64,000 nucleotides of DNA. Source: Dryococelus australis (Eukaryota > Arthropoda > Insecta > Phasmatodea > Phasmatidae). The stretch is from positions 67,465,760 to 67,529,759 of the forward strand of contig CM057005.1 of assembly GCA_029891345.1 (NCBI GenBank). Direction: 5' to 3'. Below the pieces are notes generated by a model. It made no database searches, had not been told where the DNA came from, and saw nothing but the letters and a program-made list of their open reading frames with translations. A program made the translations under genes and the position numbers. This document shows positions 9,971 through 21,012 of the stretch, piece by piece (positions within the stretch are counted from its first letter, which is position 1; every line of letters starts with the position of its first letter).

Positions 9971-11244
9971 CCTGATTTGGAAATGCGCGGTCAGGACCCG
10001 GCTATTCAGCGTGCAGGAAACATTAGCTGAGTGAGGGCGCACCTAAGTTAAAATTTATGTCATTTTAGGAGCGTCCTTATTTAATCAGGCCTGCAAAGTA
10101 TTTAAAAAAAATCTGAACACTACGTGTAATCGTACTTAAGCTTGCTTGGCCAACTAAATCAGGAATCAAACTGAATACGACGACCCCAAGACTCAGGAAG
10201 CTATAACGAAACCTCCACACATTTAAGACAGTTTTTAATGTAATTCAGCTGATGCGCTGTTTCGACGTGTATACGATAAGACCGAGCAAACTCGATTACA
10301 ATTTTAGAGCTGCAGATCTGACACACTCTTGTGCTCAAACTACTGGGCTGTGGCGCTATAGTTGCGTTCAGAGCACGTCTCTCTTTCTCCCTTCTGTCTA
10401 GTCAGTTACAAGGCCAAGGCCAGTTCCCTCCTAAACACGCCAATCATTTTAATCGGTTGAGGAGATCGTACCTTGCTGATAATAGGGGGGGGAGGGGGAG
10501 AGGATAAAAAAAGCTAGCTAGAAGAGAGAGGCCACTATCGAAAAACAAATAAGAAACAAAGCAGAACAGCACGAAAGTAGCGGAGGGATGACGTAATCGG
10601 TTGTGGTGTTTTGGTGCCGGGGGGGGGGGGGGGAAAGGAAGCCTGCAGCATGACAAATGCACTTTTGCAAAGCGCGGCGCCGTGCAATCAAAGAAAAATA
10701 AAAAGAACGTGATCATTGAAAAAAATGAACTGTTCTGGGAGCCAAGTCGAAGACGCGGATGTTGCCAGGAATTCATCCACAGCAACGCGGGGGAAAAATT
10801 CTAGACACAGTATACCAAGCTAATATTTATTACGGATTTTGTTGCTTTCATATTAAGGTGGCCGCCTGGGTAGACCGCCTAACGGTGCGCAGAGCTCCAG
10901 CGGAAAACGTTTTATTATTATAAAACCGTCCAACGTGTCCGAGTGAGTCCTGCTTACGAATAGCATTTAAGAAACGTTGCGCGTCTGTATACGTTTTTCA
11001 GTTCCTCCGTTTCTTTCTGAAGTATTTTTTTGTGATAGTGAAAATGGCTCAAACGGGTGTTTTCGATGTCATTTTTAGGCACGAACATTCCGATGCAAAA
11101 CTTGACAAAAGAAATAGGGACGTACAACAAACCTTTATTTTTATTATTACATCAAAAATAGCAGGGTCTCCGCTGAAAGTCTCATAGAGGCATTTTTTTC
11201 TTCTAATATACCACATTGCTAAGTATTACATGTACGACCGAAGG
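9971..11244. other. Non-coding stretch with a G15 run
   Basis: Contains a run of 15 G at 10619-10633. Two overlapping open frames on opposite strands (10444-10785 minus, 10601-10804 plus) span the run and are low-complexity artefacts. Nothing else recognised. Confidence 0.5.
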
Positions 11245-12230
11245 TAGGGTCGGGTTCTAATTGCGTCTCAGGGCGAACCCCTTACGCCTAAAGGAGAGGG
11301 AATTGCATGCTAAGGAGGCGGGCATCGCGGCAGTGAGGGATTGGGTAGCCATGGCCAGTGTTTGGGGCCATGACTACCTCCCTAAGTGTACCTATAGCTG
11401 TACTATAGTTAAGAAGGGGGAGGGTAGAACCCGCATAGACACGGTAAAAACCCCTCCCGTCAGGGAAGAGTTCAAAACTTGTGGAAGCATTAAGAAAGCA
11501 GGTATGGAATACATGCTGATTTAATAGGTGACGAACTAGTAGAGAGGTGGCAGGGCTTCGGGCCAGCATGTTAGAGGCACATGCGCCCTTGAGGTGGAAC
11601 TGCCATCCATATTCCCGCCCAGGCCGCCTGATTGCCCGCACAGCAATATCGACAGCAGTGACTTCAGGCGGGGTCCGTAAGCTTCCAGCCGAGGGCGCAA
11701 GAAATCCCGGCAGCTCAGTCATGGCACCTACTCCATCTTCGCTCTTCTGCGCCGACATCATGATCTCCACATCGCGGGTGAAGGTGGGGAGTAACAAATC
11801 GGGTAGCCACCCCCTCCCCCTCCTACAAAATCTCTCTCGGTCGTAGGTGAGCAGCGCTCGGCGGGATATCCAGGAGCTACCAGTTGTGGAGGCGAATCCG
11901 CTGGCCCACGAGTGAAGGATGACGCCATTGCTTCTAAGTTCCGATGCTGTTCCATTCCATCCCACACGCATCTACAGTCGACAGGCCGCAGAATCCAGCA
12001 GTGAGGTGGTTCGCCAACTTCGCATGTTTCAGCACCTCTGGATTGCCGCCAGTCTCCCCGCCTTGATCGTTGGGCTGTTGATAGAGGAGCGTTATCAACG
12101 GAAAGACTGCACGCTAGTTCAGTGCTTTGCGCGTAGAGGTGATGAGAGAGTTGATGCGCATGTCTCGGTCGCCCCTAGCGCTGCCCCGCGTTTAGGCCTC
12201 AGCCGTGCAAAATCCCTTCAACCAAGCAGC
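11245..12230 (+). repeat. Family E repeat, longest copy (unclassified)
   Basis: Its first ~280 bp are repeated at 18360-18620, including GTCTCAGGGCGAACCCC, GGATTGGG.AGCCATGGCCAG and GGGGCCATGACTACCTCCCT; its last ~85 bp are repeated at 8790-8875. The middle is GC-rich and open on the minus strand for 227 codons (11288-11971), with overlapping plus-strand frames of 87 and 99 codons. None shows reverse transcriptase, transposase or other known motifs. It may be the untranslated part of a non-LTR element or a large SINE-like repeat. No terminal inverted repeats or poly-A tail was seen. Confidence 0.5.
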
Positions 12231-12496
12231 CACATTAAGATAAAACATGTAAAATCTTAATTCTAGCTCAACATCTTTTGCATGCAAAAATACGTTTTTT
12301 CACACAAGGTGTAATTGAAAGAGGCTGCGTTATCAGTATAATTAATAGAAAACTGAGGCCTAACGGTGTTTTAAATTGAAATACTTCTTATTTTCAGTTA
12401 AATAAACTTATTACCTAATTTACCTACAATCGTGAGATTAACTATCATTTGCACATTAAAACTACTAGAATGCTCAAGACTATGTTTCGACGTTTA

Positions 12497-12630
12497 TAGG
12501 CTGTTCATGGTCAACTGAACGATTTTGAAAGCCCTACTTAGGATGGATTTCGCATCCTACCACCATATGTAAAATTAACATTCCCTCATGGGCCTCGTGA
12601 CTTTATTCATGCGTCGGTCAATAGAAAATG
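12497..12630 (+). mobile_element. MITE family A copy 2, left end only
   Basis: TAGGCTGTTCATGG opens the copy, followed by TTTTGAAAGCCCTACTTAGG and a CATGGGCCTCGTGACTTTAT block and the ATGCGTCGGTCAA word. The right half is missing; a family C copy begins 20 bp downstream. Confidence 0.7.
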
Positions 12631-12650
12631 CGACATATACGCCATTAACG

Positions 12651-13041
12651 TTTTGAAACATACCTTCGAAAAATAACCCCATTTATTACGTGTTTAGTTA
12701 TTTCCTAAATATGCCACGTATCAAGCGTGTTACACCTCTGTTAACATAAACGTATCTTATCATTCGTTAAATTCAAGTTTTACGTATATTTTATTAATAC
12801 GTTATATTATCTCTCTTGCAATAGTTACGAATAAAAACAGTGAAAAAAATCTGTGTTGGTAGCACCTAGTAATAAATAGTTATCATGCAAAATATTATTA
12901 CAACTGAGTGCTCACGAATTCGGTGTGTCGTCTTTGGAGTAATTATCTCGTCGTAGTTAGTTTACACGAGGCGGAGGAATATTCTGGAAGTAGGACTTAC
13001 GGAGGGCTTCAGAAAAGTGCAAAGACCGTGAATGGATCATA
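12651..13041 (-). mobile_element. MITE family C, full-length copy (reference)
   Basis: The best uninterrupted family C copy. On the plus strand it starts with the ACCTTCGAAAAATAACCCCAT block and ends CTTCAGAAAAGTGCAAAGACCGTGAATGGATCAT. It contains in order the TTTAGTTATTTCCTAAATATG, AGCGTGTTACAC, CTAGTAATAAATAGTTATCATG, CACGAATTCGGTGTG and GAGGCGGAGGAATATTC blocks used to identify other copies. About 390 bp, AT-rich, no coding capacity. Confidence 0.8.
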
Positions 13042-13095
13042 GTAACCTAAATGTGTTTATAAAATACCAATTCGTAATCTAGTGTACATAACGCA

Positions 13096-13121
13096 AAAAA
13101 AAAAAAAAAAAAAAAAAAAAC
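13096..13121. repeat. Poly(A) run
   Basis: A run of about 26 A. No SINE head or other retroposon was seen upstream of it, so it is listed only as simple sequence. Confidence 0.8.
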
Positions 13122-13283
13122 CTTGATTTGCCATAAATATAAATATTTCAGTCGCAGTGCGACATCAAAACACAGAATTAGCAAACTAAATTTGCTGCCC
13201 GCCAAACAGGGAACATACATTCCGGTGTGTATGGTAGCATAATTATAATTAACAGTCAGGGAATTTTATTTCTCAAAGGTTAA

Positions 13284-13854
13284 AGGCCCTTAAACAATTG
13301 AAAACTTTAACATTTGACTTTACTTTTGCTTTCCGACATGTTGTTTCTAATGGAACTTGACACAAGGAACCGTCAAATGTAAAGTCAAGCACTCTTCACT
13401 TTACGATCTCGAAAAATTGAAATTTAAAGTCAAAGACAAGCAGCCATTTTGCCGAGAATCTAACAGAGATTATGTGGAATGTGTGTTATTTTGTTGTAGG
13501 GTGATTTTAATCCGGACACTAAACAAATCTCGTCATGATTTAAATAAATGGCAAACGAATATAATGTGAAGAGTAAATATATTAATTTACATTTTTGAAT
13601 TAAGTAAACAAGTGAGATTTTGTTTAGAAATAAACTTTTAATATAGATTTTAAGCCTATTCTAAACAAAAAAGGTACGAAAAATGCATTTTTGGATAATG
13701 TGATAATGGTTTACATAACAACACACACATTTTTACGAAGCTCTTAGAACCGATGTTCAATTGTCTGAACTCCGACTTTACAACTGTATTGTGTATTGAT
13801 GGTTTCGTCAAAGGAAATGTAAAGTCAAATGTTAGTTTTCATTGTGTAAAGGCC
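13284..13854. mobile_element. TTAA-flanked MITE, 571 bp
   Basis: Left end AGGCCCTTAAACAATTGAAA and right end, read inverted, AAGGCCTTTACACAATGAAAACT, both leading into AACATTTGACTTTAC; the terminal repeats are ~45 bp. TTAA lies directly outside each end (13280-13283 and 13855-13858). TTAA target duplication is the hallmark of the piggyBac and Kolobok superfamilies. An open frame at 13357-13569 inside is short and unrecognised. Non-autonomous. Confidence 0.75.
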
Positions 13855-13858
13855 TTAA

Positions 13859-14337
13859 CTTCACAAGTACTTACTTTACAGTGAACTACTGGACTCTACA
13901 CACCCTCGCACTGTCTCAATAATTATCACGCCTGTCTTAAATGTTTTCTGGAGGGAAGGCCGTATACTGCCCCACAACCATGCACTCATGAACTGAAATG
14001 GTTAACATCTGTCGAAATAAATGAATTGCGAATTCCAAATCGTTGAACCTATCGGCTGCGATCACTGATAACCCCCAGTTATTTCAGTGACCTGATTTGA
14101 CTGCTTTCAAGGCGATGAATGCCGATTCGTAGCAAATTGCACTGTGCCGAAACTGAGACACTGTGAGCGTACTACGCATTCACCATTCACCTGTATGTGG
14201 TATCTTATTTACCGAGTTTCCGGCACATAGTGTTTAATTCGTTCGAAATCACTTATTCAGTGTGTTCGCACAGTTCGTCGACTTCTTATAGCACACACTT
14301 TGACCCCCTTTGCACTCAGACTGTGACCCACAAACTG
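13859..14337. other. Non-coding stretch, nothing recognised
   Basis: No open frame, terminal repeats or tandem array seen. Confidence 0.5.
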
Positions 14338-14562
14338 TAGGCTGTCCACGGTAAAGTGAACACTGTTGAGGCCTTATCCTTTCAGCCATTTGTTTATGCT
14401 TTAACCACCTTTTAAAATAAATATTGCCATGTCACTGATAAACCAGTATGTATATTCCGCCGCACTTGGAAGTTAACGTCTAAGGCTAAAATAAAATATA
14501 TTTACTGACTATTAACCCAAATGAGAGGGCTTTCAAAAGTGCTTACTTTACCGTAGTGACTA
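14338..14562. mobile_element. MITE family B copy 1
   Basis: Left end TAGGCTGTCCACGGTAAAGT, right end TTCAAAAGTGCTTACTTTACCGTAGTGACTA. Interior blocks CTTTCAGCCATTTG, AATATTGCCATGT and TATTCCGCCGCACTTGGAAG define family B. About 225 bp. Confidence 0.8.
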
Positions 14563-14689
14563 TATTAGGGGGAGGGGGGGGTAGAGCTACTCGAGGAGAG
14601 CTTGTCCTAGCGCGTGGATTACCACATGCAAGATTCAAAACCACTGTCGTCATACTAGAGACCATCTTTTTTTAGGAAAGGCATAGTAT

Positions 14690-15085
14690 GACTGAATTAA
14701 ACGTAAGCTAAGGCCACGATTCAATCTCCCATTTCTACAGCTTTTGCGAGAATTAATTTTTTGAACCCAAACGGGAGCCGATTTTGTGAAATACTCTTAC
14801 AATTTTGTTACAAATTGTTTTTATTATGTAGTCAAAATTTTTCAACACAAAAACAGTATAATTTTAACTAATTATTAAATAATCAAAATTTTCGTTGATT
14901 AATTAATTGGATAAAATTATACCGTTTTTTATGTTGAAAAAAAGTAGACTACATAATCAAAACAATTTGTAACAAAATTGTCAGAGAAGTTTACAATATC
15001 GGCTCCCGTTTGTATTCAAAAAATTTACTCTCGCAAAAGCTGTATAAATGGAAGATCGTGGCGTTAAATCTCGCCACTTTGTACG
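14690..15085. mobile_element. Near-perfect palindrome (foldback element), ~395 bp
   Basis: Left arm words CCACGATTCAATCTCCCATTT, CAGCTTTTGCGAGA, AAACGGGAGCCGAT, ACAATTTTGTTACAAATTG and ATTATGTAGTC recur inverted in the right arm as GACTACATAAT, CAATTTGTAACAAAATTGT, ATCGGCTCCCGTTT, TCTCGCAAAAGCTG and AAATGGAAGATCGTGG. The arms are ~190 bp and meet at ~14890 with little or no loop. No coding capacity; target duplication not identified. Confidence 0.8.
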
Positions 15086-15287
15086 CACAAAAATTAAAAC
15101 GCACAGGCTTCGCACTCAAGACTGCGCGCAGGAAACTACTGTCCGTGCAGAGCCTTCGGCGCGCGGACCGGTGTGCGACTCACACTTTAAACCTATTGTT
15201 TGCTATTCTTCTGCACCATGCTGGGCTACGTTCACCTACACAACTACATCCCAACGTGCGCACGCGGCCTAAACAAGTCTTGATAAA

Positions 15288-15515
15288 GGGTGTTCACTGT
15301 AAAATGGAAAATTTTGAAAGCCCCTCTTAAGGTCTACGTGTATAAAAATTGTGGATTCTCCCGCCATATGTAAAATTAACATTCCCATGGGGAAAATCAC
15401 TTTTATTCATGCTTCGGTCAACTGAAAGTGGGGAATTATTAGAAAAGTAAATATTTTACATATTTGCTCATTCTTACGTTTAGACACATGAAAAAGAACA
15501 GAAAGCATAATAAAT
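15288..15515 (+). mobile_element. MITE family A copy 3, left half
   Basis: Starts GTGTTCACTGTAAAATGG, then AAAGCCCCTCTTAAGGTCTAC, CCGCCATATGTAAAATTAACA and the CTTCGGTCAACTGAAAGTG block. It fades after GAACAGAAAGCATAAT; the right terminal repeat is missing. Confidence 0.7.
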
Positions 15516-15806
15516 ACTTTCAGTTTCCCCAAATTTTTACCTAACTATTTGTAATTAATTTCCGTTTGTTATTTGATTTCTGAAAGGATTCTTCCCCTGT
15601 CTCCTTTACCTACACGAATACGGTGCTGCCTTCACCGTAAAATGTAGCTGCACATTACAGTAATTGTACAAGCACCAAGTGACACACTTGCATAATGGAA
15701 ATCACCGCATACTAATTACGTTTTATTGTGTTGTACGCCTTAATGACGGGCTTCTTCGCTCAGCGGTTCTAAATGATCTCTTCACAGTGACGGTGCTATA
15801 CAGTTA

Positions 15807-16238
15807 AAAGCTGTTCACGATAAAGCGAACACTTTAGAAATGAACCTTACGAAAAAGTCACTGCTCCTGCATGCATATATTTTAACGGGCGCACTAAGTG
15901 GCATTTGCCCAGTAAAGTTGGTAACGATGGCTGGATAGTAGTTCCATATGTTAACGTCGAATAAAAAGTGTTAGGTAACCATTTGTGATGGTTTCAATTA
16001 TTTATTTCGCTTTCTGTTTATTTTAATGCAGCAGTGTGTAAAAATGAGCAGATTTATAAAATGTTTTCCTTTGTAATAATTTAACAGTTTCACTTGGCCG
16101 ACGCATGAATAAAATGATGAAGCCCATGGCAATGTTTAATTTTAGATAATAGATGAAGAGGGATAATACACAACGTGCGTACGAGTAGATCTTAGGCAGG
16201 GCTTTCAAGAGTGCTCATTTTATCGTGAACAGTCTCTA
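15807..16238 (-). mobile_element. MITE family A copy 4, full length, inverted
   Basis: Plus-strand left end AAGCTGTTCACGATAAAGCG, right end TGCTCATTTTATCGTGAACAG. Interior blocks GGGCGCACTAAGTGGC, GTAAAGTTGGTAACGATGG, TAGTTCCATATGTTAACGTCG and CCGACGCATGAATAAA match family A in reverse. About 430 bp. Confidence 0.85.
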
Positions 16239-16548
16239 CTTATCTTACTGCTTTATGCTCTCAGGCGCTGCTAGCATGTTGCACGCGAAATTTCTACCAG
16301 AGAAATGATGTGCGGACAAACCCGGCTTTGAATGACTAGCAAGTCTTGGCCAGGCGGACTCAAACCGGGTTTACAGACTACTCAACAAACGTAAGAACGC
16401 AACGACCGAACGCAAGAAAACTACGATCGCTCGTAAAACATCGCAAGACGCAGGACGTCACCAACATTGTAAAATGAATATACCAAATTAGTACAAAAAT
16501 TTATTTCCATAATGCTTTTTAAAGAACATATTTTTTTTCAAACATATT

Positions 16549-16553
<5 letters not shown>

Positions 16554-16615
<62 letters not shown>

Positions 16616-16636
16616 CACACATATATATATATATAT
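16554..16636. repeat. (TA)n microsatellite
   Basis: About 50 bp of pure TA repeat followed by ACATATACATATACACAC and a second TA run. Confidence 0.95.
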
Positions 16637-16818
16637 TTAAATTTTGAGCTTTGTGAAGTTACTGGCAGGCCTATATAGATTTTAAATGCCTGGATAACGG
16701 ATTTCTAAGGACACTATTAAATTTTCTCAGCAAGATTGGAAATGCGAATATATTTTAATACGCAACTATACTCTTTGTTTATGATTCAACGTATATATGT
16801 AGCCATAAATTCACTGTA

Positions 16819-17016
16819 TACGCTATTCACGGTAAAGTGAGCACTTCGGCAAGCCCCCTCATTAGGAATTAGAGTCAATAAATACATTTTACTTTAGCCT
16901 TAGATATTAACTTCCGAGTGCGGTGGAATATTCACACTGTGTTTGATAATTACATGGCAATATTTATTTGGAAAGGCCAGTTAAAGAAAGTGTTCACTTT
17001 ACCACGAACAGCCCAT
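16819..17016. mobile_element. MITE family B copy 2
   Basis: Left end TACGCTATTCACGGTAAAGT, right end GTGTTCACTTTACCACGAACAGCCCA. The interior has AGTCAATAAATACATTTTA and ACATGGCAATATTTATTT. About 198 bp. Confidence 0.8.
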
Positions 17017-18359
17017 ACAAGTAAATAATAAAACAATAGTTGCAGATAACAGCATTCTGTCAGAATGTAAAACGATTTTGCAACAAATCCCAACTAATTT
17101 AGAAGGCGCAAAAACCGCAAGATGTTGAAAGTTAACCAACTGTAGCGTTGCATTCTTGCATCCTGCGTAGTTGATAAAACTGTAGCTTCCAGACACGCAC
17201 GTTCGACTGTTTGCATCTTTCGCGTATCTCGCGTGCCTGCTTTTCTTGCGTGGTTTATGAACCCGGACTCGAAACGCTGCGGCAACACGGCGCCAAAACT
17301 TCCGCCAGCCTTCGACACGGCCCATCGCTGGGTTCAAGCCATCTCGGCCAATTCAGTCCGCATCCCTGTGGCTGGCAGGATGCTGATAACAACCACTTAA
17401 TAATACTTACGGACCTGACAGTTTCGTGTCACGACTTGGCGACTCGTTGGAAGAGTTCACCCGTTGTGTATCTTATTTGCTTTTGTCATCAGACCAGACT
17501 GACACGTCCTGTGGGACACTGGGCAAATATTAAATATTAATCATGAGCGAGGGCATGTGGAAAGGGTCGACTGGCAATAACAAAGGCAGTAGTGAATGAT
17601 TAAATTACCGCCATTCTCTCATATAAAAGGACTGTACAGAGTAGCCTGTTAAAATTGATTCGTGGTGAATAATGAGCTCTCTTGAAAGATATCTTGATTT
17701 CATATTTCAGCTCACTGCATACTCTTCCATCATACGGAAAATTAACGCTGTCGTTTTACTGTTTACTGACCATGCTTATATCCGATGACAGTGTGCAATT
17801 TGTTCGAAACATAAATCTGTTTCAATTTAGCCAAACACTCTACTACATATAAAACAAAAGCAATGTCAAATGCAACTGAATTGAATATTGTACTTTTAAC
17901 CGTACAGGGTAAATGGGGCAGGGTTCGCATGTTAGCTGCACAGTAAACACTCTCCGTATCACAACTTTAGACTGCTTTCTTGCCAATATTTTAATACAAA
18001 CAATGTGGCTATGGCTTGAGGTTAGAATACTGTTTACGTTAAGTAAGGACTTTGAGATGTTTGTCAAGTTCCGATAATTTTTTTTAAAATGCGGTTGGAT
18101 TATATTAAAGGTGGTCGAAGTATTTTATTCATGTGAAATAGCAGGTCTGTAAAAAATTTTAATGTAAATAAAGACATTCGTAACTGTTGACCATGTGACT
18201 CAAAGTGCTAAATTAATCACTTACCACGTTAGAGCGAAATTTTATGTACTTTTACTGGGCAGACGTCTGTGCACGCGAGCCGCCTCCTACTCCCTAGACT
18301 GCGATTTTGTTTTCTTTTTTCTAACTACCCTGTTACTAAGAGTCAAGTGGAAGCCCGGT
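17017..18359. other. Non-coding stretch, nothing recognised
   Basis: Several overlapping open frames of 74-112 codons on both strands at 16999-17540 are unrecognised and mutually overlapping. No terminal repeats or tandem array seen. Confidence 0.4.
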
Positions 18360-18620
18360 GGGTAGGGCGGGATCTTATTGCGTCTCAGGGCAAACCCCAT
18401 ACGCCTACAAGGGGAAGAAGTCATGCAAGGAGACATGCATTGCGGCAGAGAGGGATTGGGCAGCCATGGCCAGCGATTGGGGCCATGACTACCTCCCTCA
18501 GAGTACTTATAGTTAAGACTATAACTAAGAAGAGACTGGGAAATACCGTCAGAGAAAACGTAAAAACCCAGTCGATAGGAAATAATTCAAAATTATTCAT
18601 GCATTAAAAAGAAATGCTAC
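18360..18620 (+). repeat. Family E fragment, start segment
   Basis: Matches 11245-11530: the blocks TTGCGTCTCAGGGC.AACCCC, GAGGGATTGGG.AGCCATGG, GGGGCCATGACTACCTCCCT and ATTCAAAA..T..T.CATTAA occur in the same order and spacing. Confidence 0.7.
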
Positions 18621-18798
18621 GGAAGACAAGAGGTTAGAACTCGTGCTGTAGTGATGGGAAATATAGTTTACTAGAATGAACTAGGTCGTTCCGAACTAGT
18701 CACATTTGAGAACAGTTCATTGGGAACCGTTCTTTTGAACTATATAGGTCACAGTCGAATGATCACGCGTACTGGCGAACTGCAGAACGCAAGTGTAA

Positions 18799-19185
18799 CC
18801 TCGGTCCGAGAACTGGATAGGTCTTTCTCTGTACCTCGATCCGAGAACTGGATAGGTCTTTCTCTGTACCTCGACCCGAGAACTGGATAGGTCTTTCTCT
18901 GTACCTCAGCCCAAGAACTAGATAGGTCTTTCTCTGTACTTCGGCCCAAGAACTAGATAGGTCTTTCTCTGTATCTCAGCCCAAGAACTGGATAGGTCTT
19001 TCTCTGTACCTCGGTCCAAGAACTAGATAGGTCTTTCTCTGTACTTCGGCCCGAGAACTGGATAGGTCTTTCTCTGTACCTCGGTCCAAGAACTAGATAG
19101 GTCTTTCTCTGTACTTCGGCCCGAGAACTAGATAGGTCTTTCTCTGTACCTCGGCCCTAAGAACTGTATAGGTCTTTCTTTGTTT
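18799..19185. repeat. 35-bp tandem satellite, about 11 units
   Basis: The unit begins CCTCGGYCCGAGAACTGGAT and continues AGGTCTTTCTCTGTA; units start at 18799, 18834, 18869, 18904 and so on every 35 bp. Unit variants are substitutions only until the last copy, which has an extra base. The minus strand stays open across part of the array because 35 bp shifts the frame; it is not a gene. Confidence 0.95.
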
Positions 19186-19189
19186 CCTC

Positions 19190-19837
19190 TTTCACAGTTC
19201 CATTTCCCCTCCTCAGAAGAATCTAAGCAAGCGTGAAACGGAAAGAGAAGCAAATACGTGATGTTTGTAAATTAACTGCTAAAGAATTAGTGCATTATTG
19301 TGTGTATATGAAATAAATTCTTTGTTATATAGAAGTAAGATAAATGAAAAGTGAAAATATCTCTATACTGTGTTATTCACGCCTATGTTGTGTAATATAA
19401 CACCAAATTACTTTTGACACTGATAATAACGACCACAACAATATTATAATAGGTTGTATTGCGAGAGACAACCAGGTGTAAAGTTAATTTTTCCAAGTCA
19501 GGCGTGTACAAACTCAACAAAAATGGTTCCGACACACTGGATTTATTCGTACGAATATTAGAAACATTTTAACATAACTTTAATAACAAAAATAACTTAA
19601 TTTTAATATGATGCAAATAATGTCAAAAAGATATATCCGAAGTATTGAGTGAATATACTAGAAAAAAAAGCAGTTTTTCACTTCTTTATTGCGAGTGTGT
19701 AAAACTTGACATTACATCAATGAGCGTTTTTGTATATTTCACTGTCGTAGTTATACTCGTATTAGTGCGGCTATCAGATGTATTTTCTTACAGATACGGG
19801 AATTTCCGTATGTCTGGCAACATCGTATTTATAGTAC
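19190..19837. other. AT-rich stretch, nothing recognised
   Basis: AT-rich; an 87-codon open frame at 19645-19908 overlaps the SINE that follows and has no recognisable domain. Confidence 0.4.
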
Positions 19838-20006
19838 GAGTGAGTGAGAGGGTTTTACGACACCGTAACAGCGAGGTTTTTAGTGCCGATGAGGATGAAT
19901 TAAGTTAAATGGACGACACAAACATCCATACCCTGACTGGGTTTCGAACCCGGAACCCCTCGCACCGCAGACTGGCGTGCAACCGACTACACAATTGGGG
20001 TCGGCA
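19838..20006 (-). mobile_element. tRNA-derived SINE, alternative head
   Basis: On the minus strand the head has an A box TGTAGTCGGTTGCACG and a B box GGGTTCGAAACCC, with tRNA-like spacing. The 3' part reads CATCCTCATCGGCACT, AACCTCGCTGTTA and CCCTCTCACTCACTC, matching the tail of the SINEs at 27688 and 54673, whose heads are different. Confidence 0.75.
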
Positions 20007-20335
20007 CGAGAAAGTAAGAAAGAACGAAAGCTCGCTGCATGGCCACAGGTCTGCCAACTGTCTCGCGCGGTGTGTCCTGCAGTTCCCCGCCGATTTGCGA
20101 CTCATGTCAATATTGAACTAGGTAGGTCTGCGATCCCTACAGTTCGAGGCAGTGCTGAACGAGCGGAAACAAAGATACCGATAGACAGAGGCAGATAGTT
20201 AAGAAGTATGCACGTTGCGATGTGGCCAGACCCAAGTTATGGGAGGGGGGGGGGGAAGGCTACAGGGAGCAAGCGCACTATGGCGCACCTGACGTAGTTA
20301 CTGGTACTGAGAGAATGACTGACCGTTATCACAAG

Positions 20336-20907
20336 CAGTGTTGCCAATCCGGAAAGAGGCGATTTCGCTACAGTTGTAGTAAAATTCCGCTACATTCCGC
20401 TACACAACTAATTTTTTTTTAACTTTATTGTAATAATTCGACGGAAAATGTGCCTGGCCTAAATATCGAAGCTTGTACAGCCAGAAATCCAATAAACCTT
20501 GAAAAACAACGAAAAGTGTGAACAAACACGATTACAAACTCTCCAAAATACAATGTATCCAAAAATCATAACTCCAGAAACTCGCTAAACGCCCGAACAG
20601 TACACACGCAAAATGACATCACAACCCCGCTGCCGAGGTCCAAAAATCAGAACCGTCACAGATGGCAAGAAGTACTACTCAACTATTAATGGAGAACAAG
20701 ATTAGACCAATATTAAAATATTAACATATAAAAAAGCTACGTAAGCTTTAAAAAATCTATCTATCTCTGCTGCGATTAGTTTTAAAGCAACACTTGGCTT
20801 TTTTTTGTGGGTACCAGCGACATGCTAGAAAGTCGCTACATTATCTATGTTTATCACTTTTCGCCGATTTGTCTCCCCAAGGTTTAAATGTCGCTATGGC
20901 AACACTG
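20336..20907. mobile_element. Non-autonomous hAT element with 8-bp target duplication
   Basis: Left end CAGTGTTGCCAATCCGG; right end, read inverted, CAGTGTTGCCATAGCGAC. The 8-bp target duplication ATCACAAG is exact at 20328-20335 and 20908-20915. Element 572 bp, AT-rich, without transposase. TIR sequence and 8-bp duplication are those of the hAT superfamily. Confidence 0.9.
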
Positions 20908-21012
20908 ATCACAAGAGACTAGTTCTTTTATGTCGCGGTGAACTATGCACCTAGTCCTTTTTCAAGACCAGTTCAAAATGAACTGGTAGTGTTCGTGAAT
21001 TACCCATCACTA

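Larger units (their letters stand above)
18651..21007. mobile_element. Possible hAT-type element with nested insertions
   Basis: The left end TAGTGATGGGAAATATAG and the right end, read inverted, TAGTGATGGGTAATTCACG share TAGTGATGGG, and the subterminal sequence on both sides is rich in GAACTAGT/GTTC words. TAGTGATGGG-type ends are common in insect hAT MITEs. The span holds a 35-bp satellite, a SINE and a complete smaller hAT MITE, so it would be a nested composite. The flanking 8 bp do not match each other, which keeps confidence low. Confidence 0.35.

Noticed and set aside
10444..10785. 113-codon minus-strand frame with Pro and Phe runs
   Set aside because: Driven by a G15 run and T-rich sequence; no domain.
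16999..17540. Overlapping frames of 74-112 codons on both strands
   Set aside because: Mutually overlapping, unrecognised and without supporting signals.
18799..19185. Possible CRISPR-like array because of regular 35-bp repeats
   Set aside because: Units are contiguous with no unique spacers, and the genome is eukaryotic; a plain tandem satellite.
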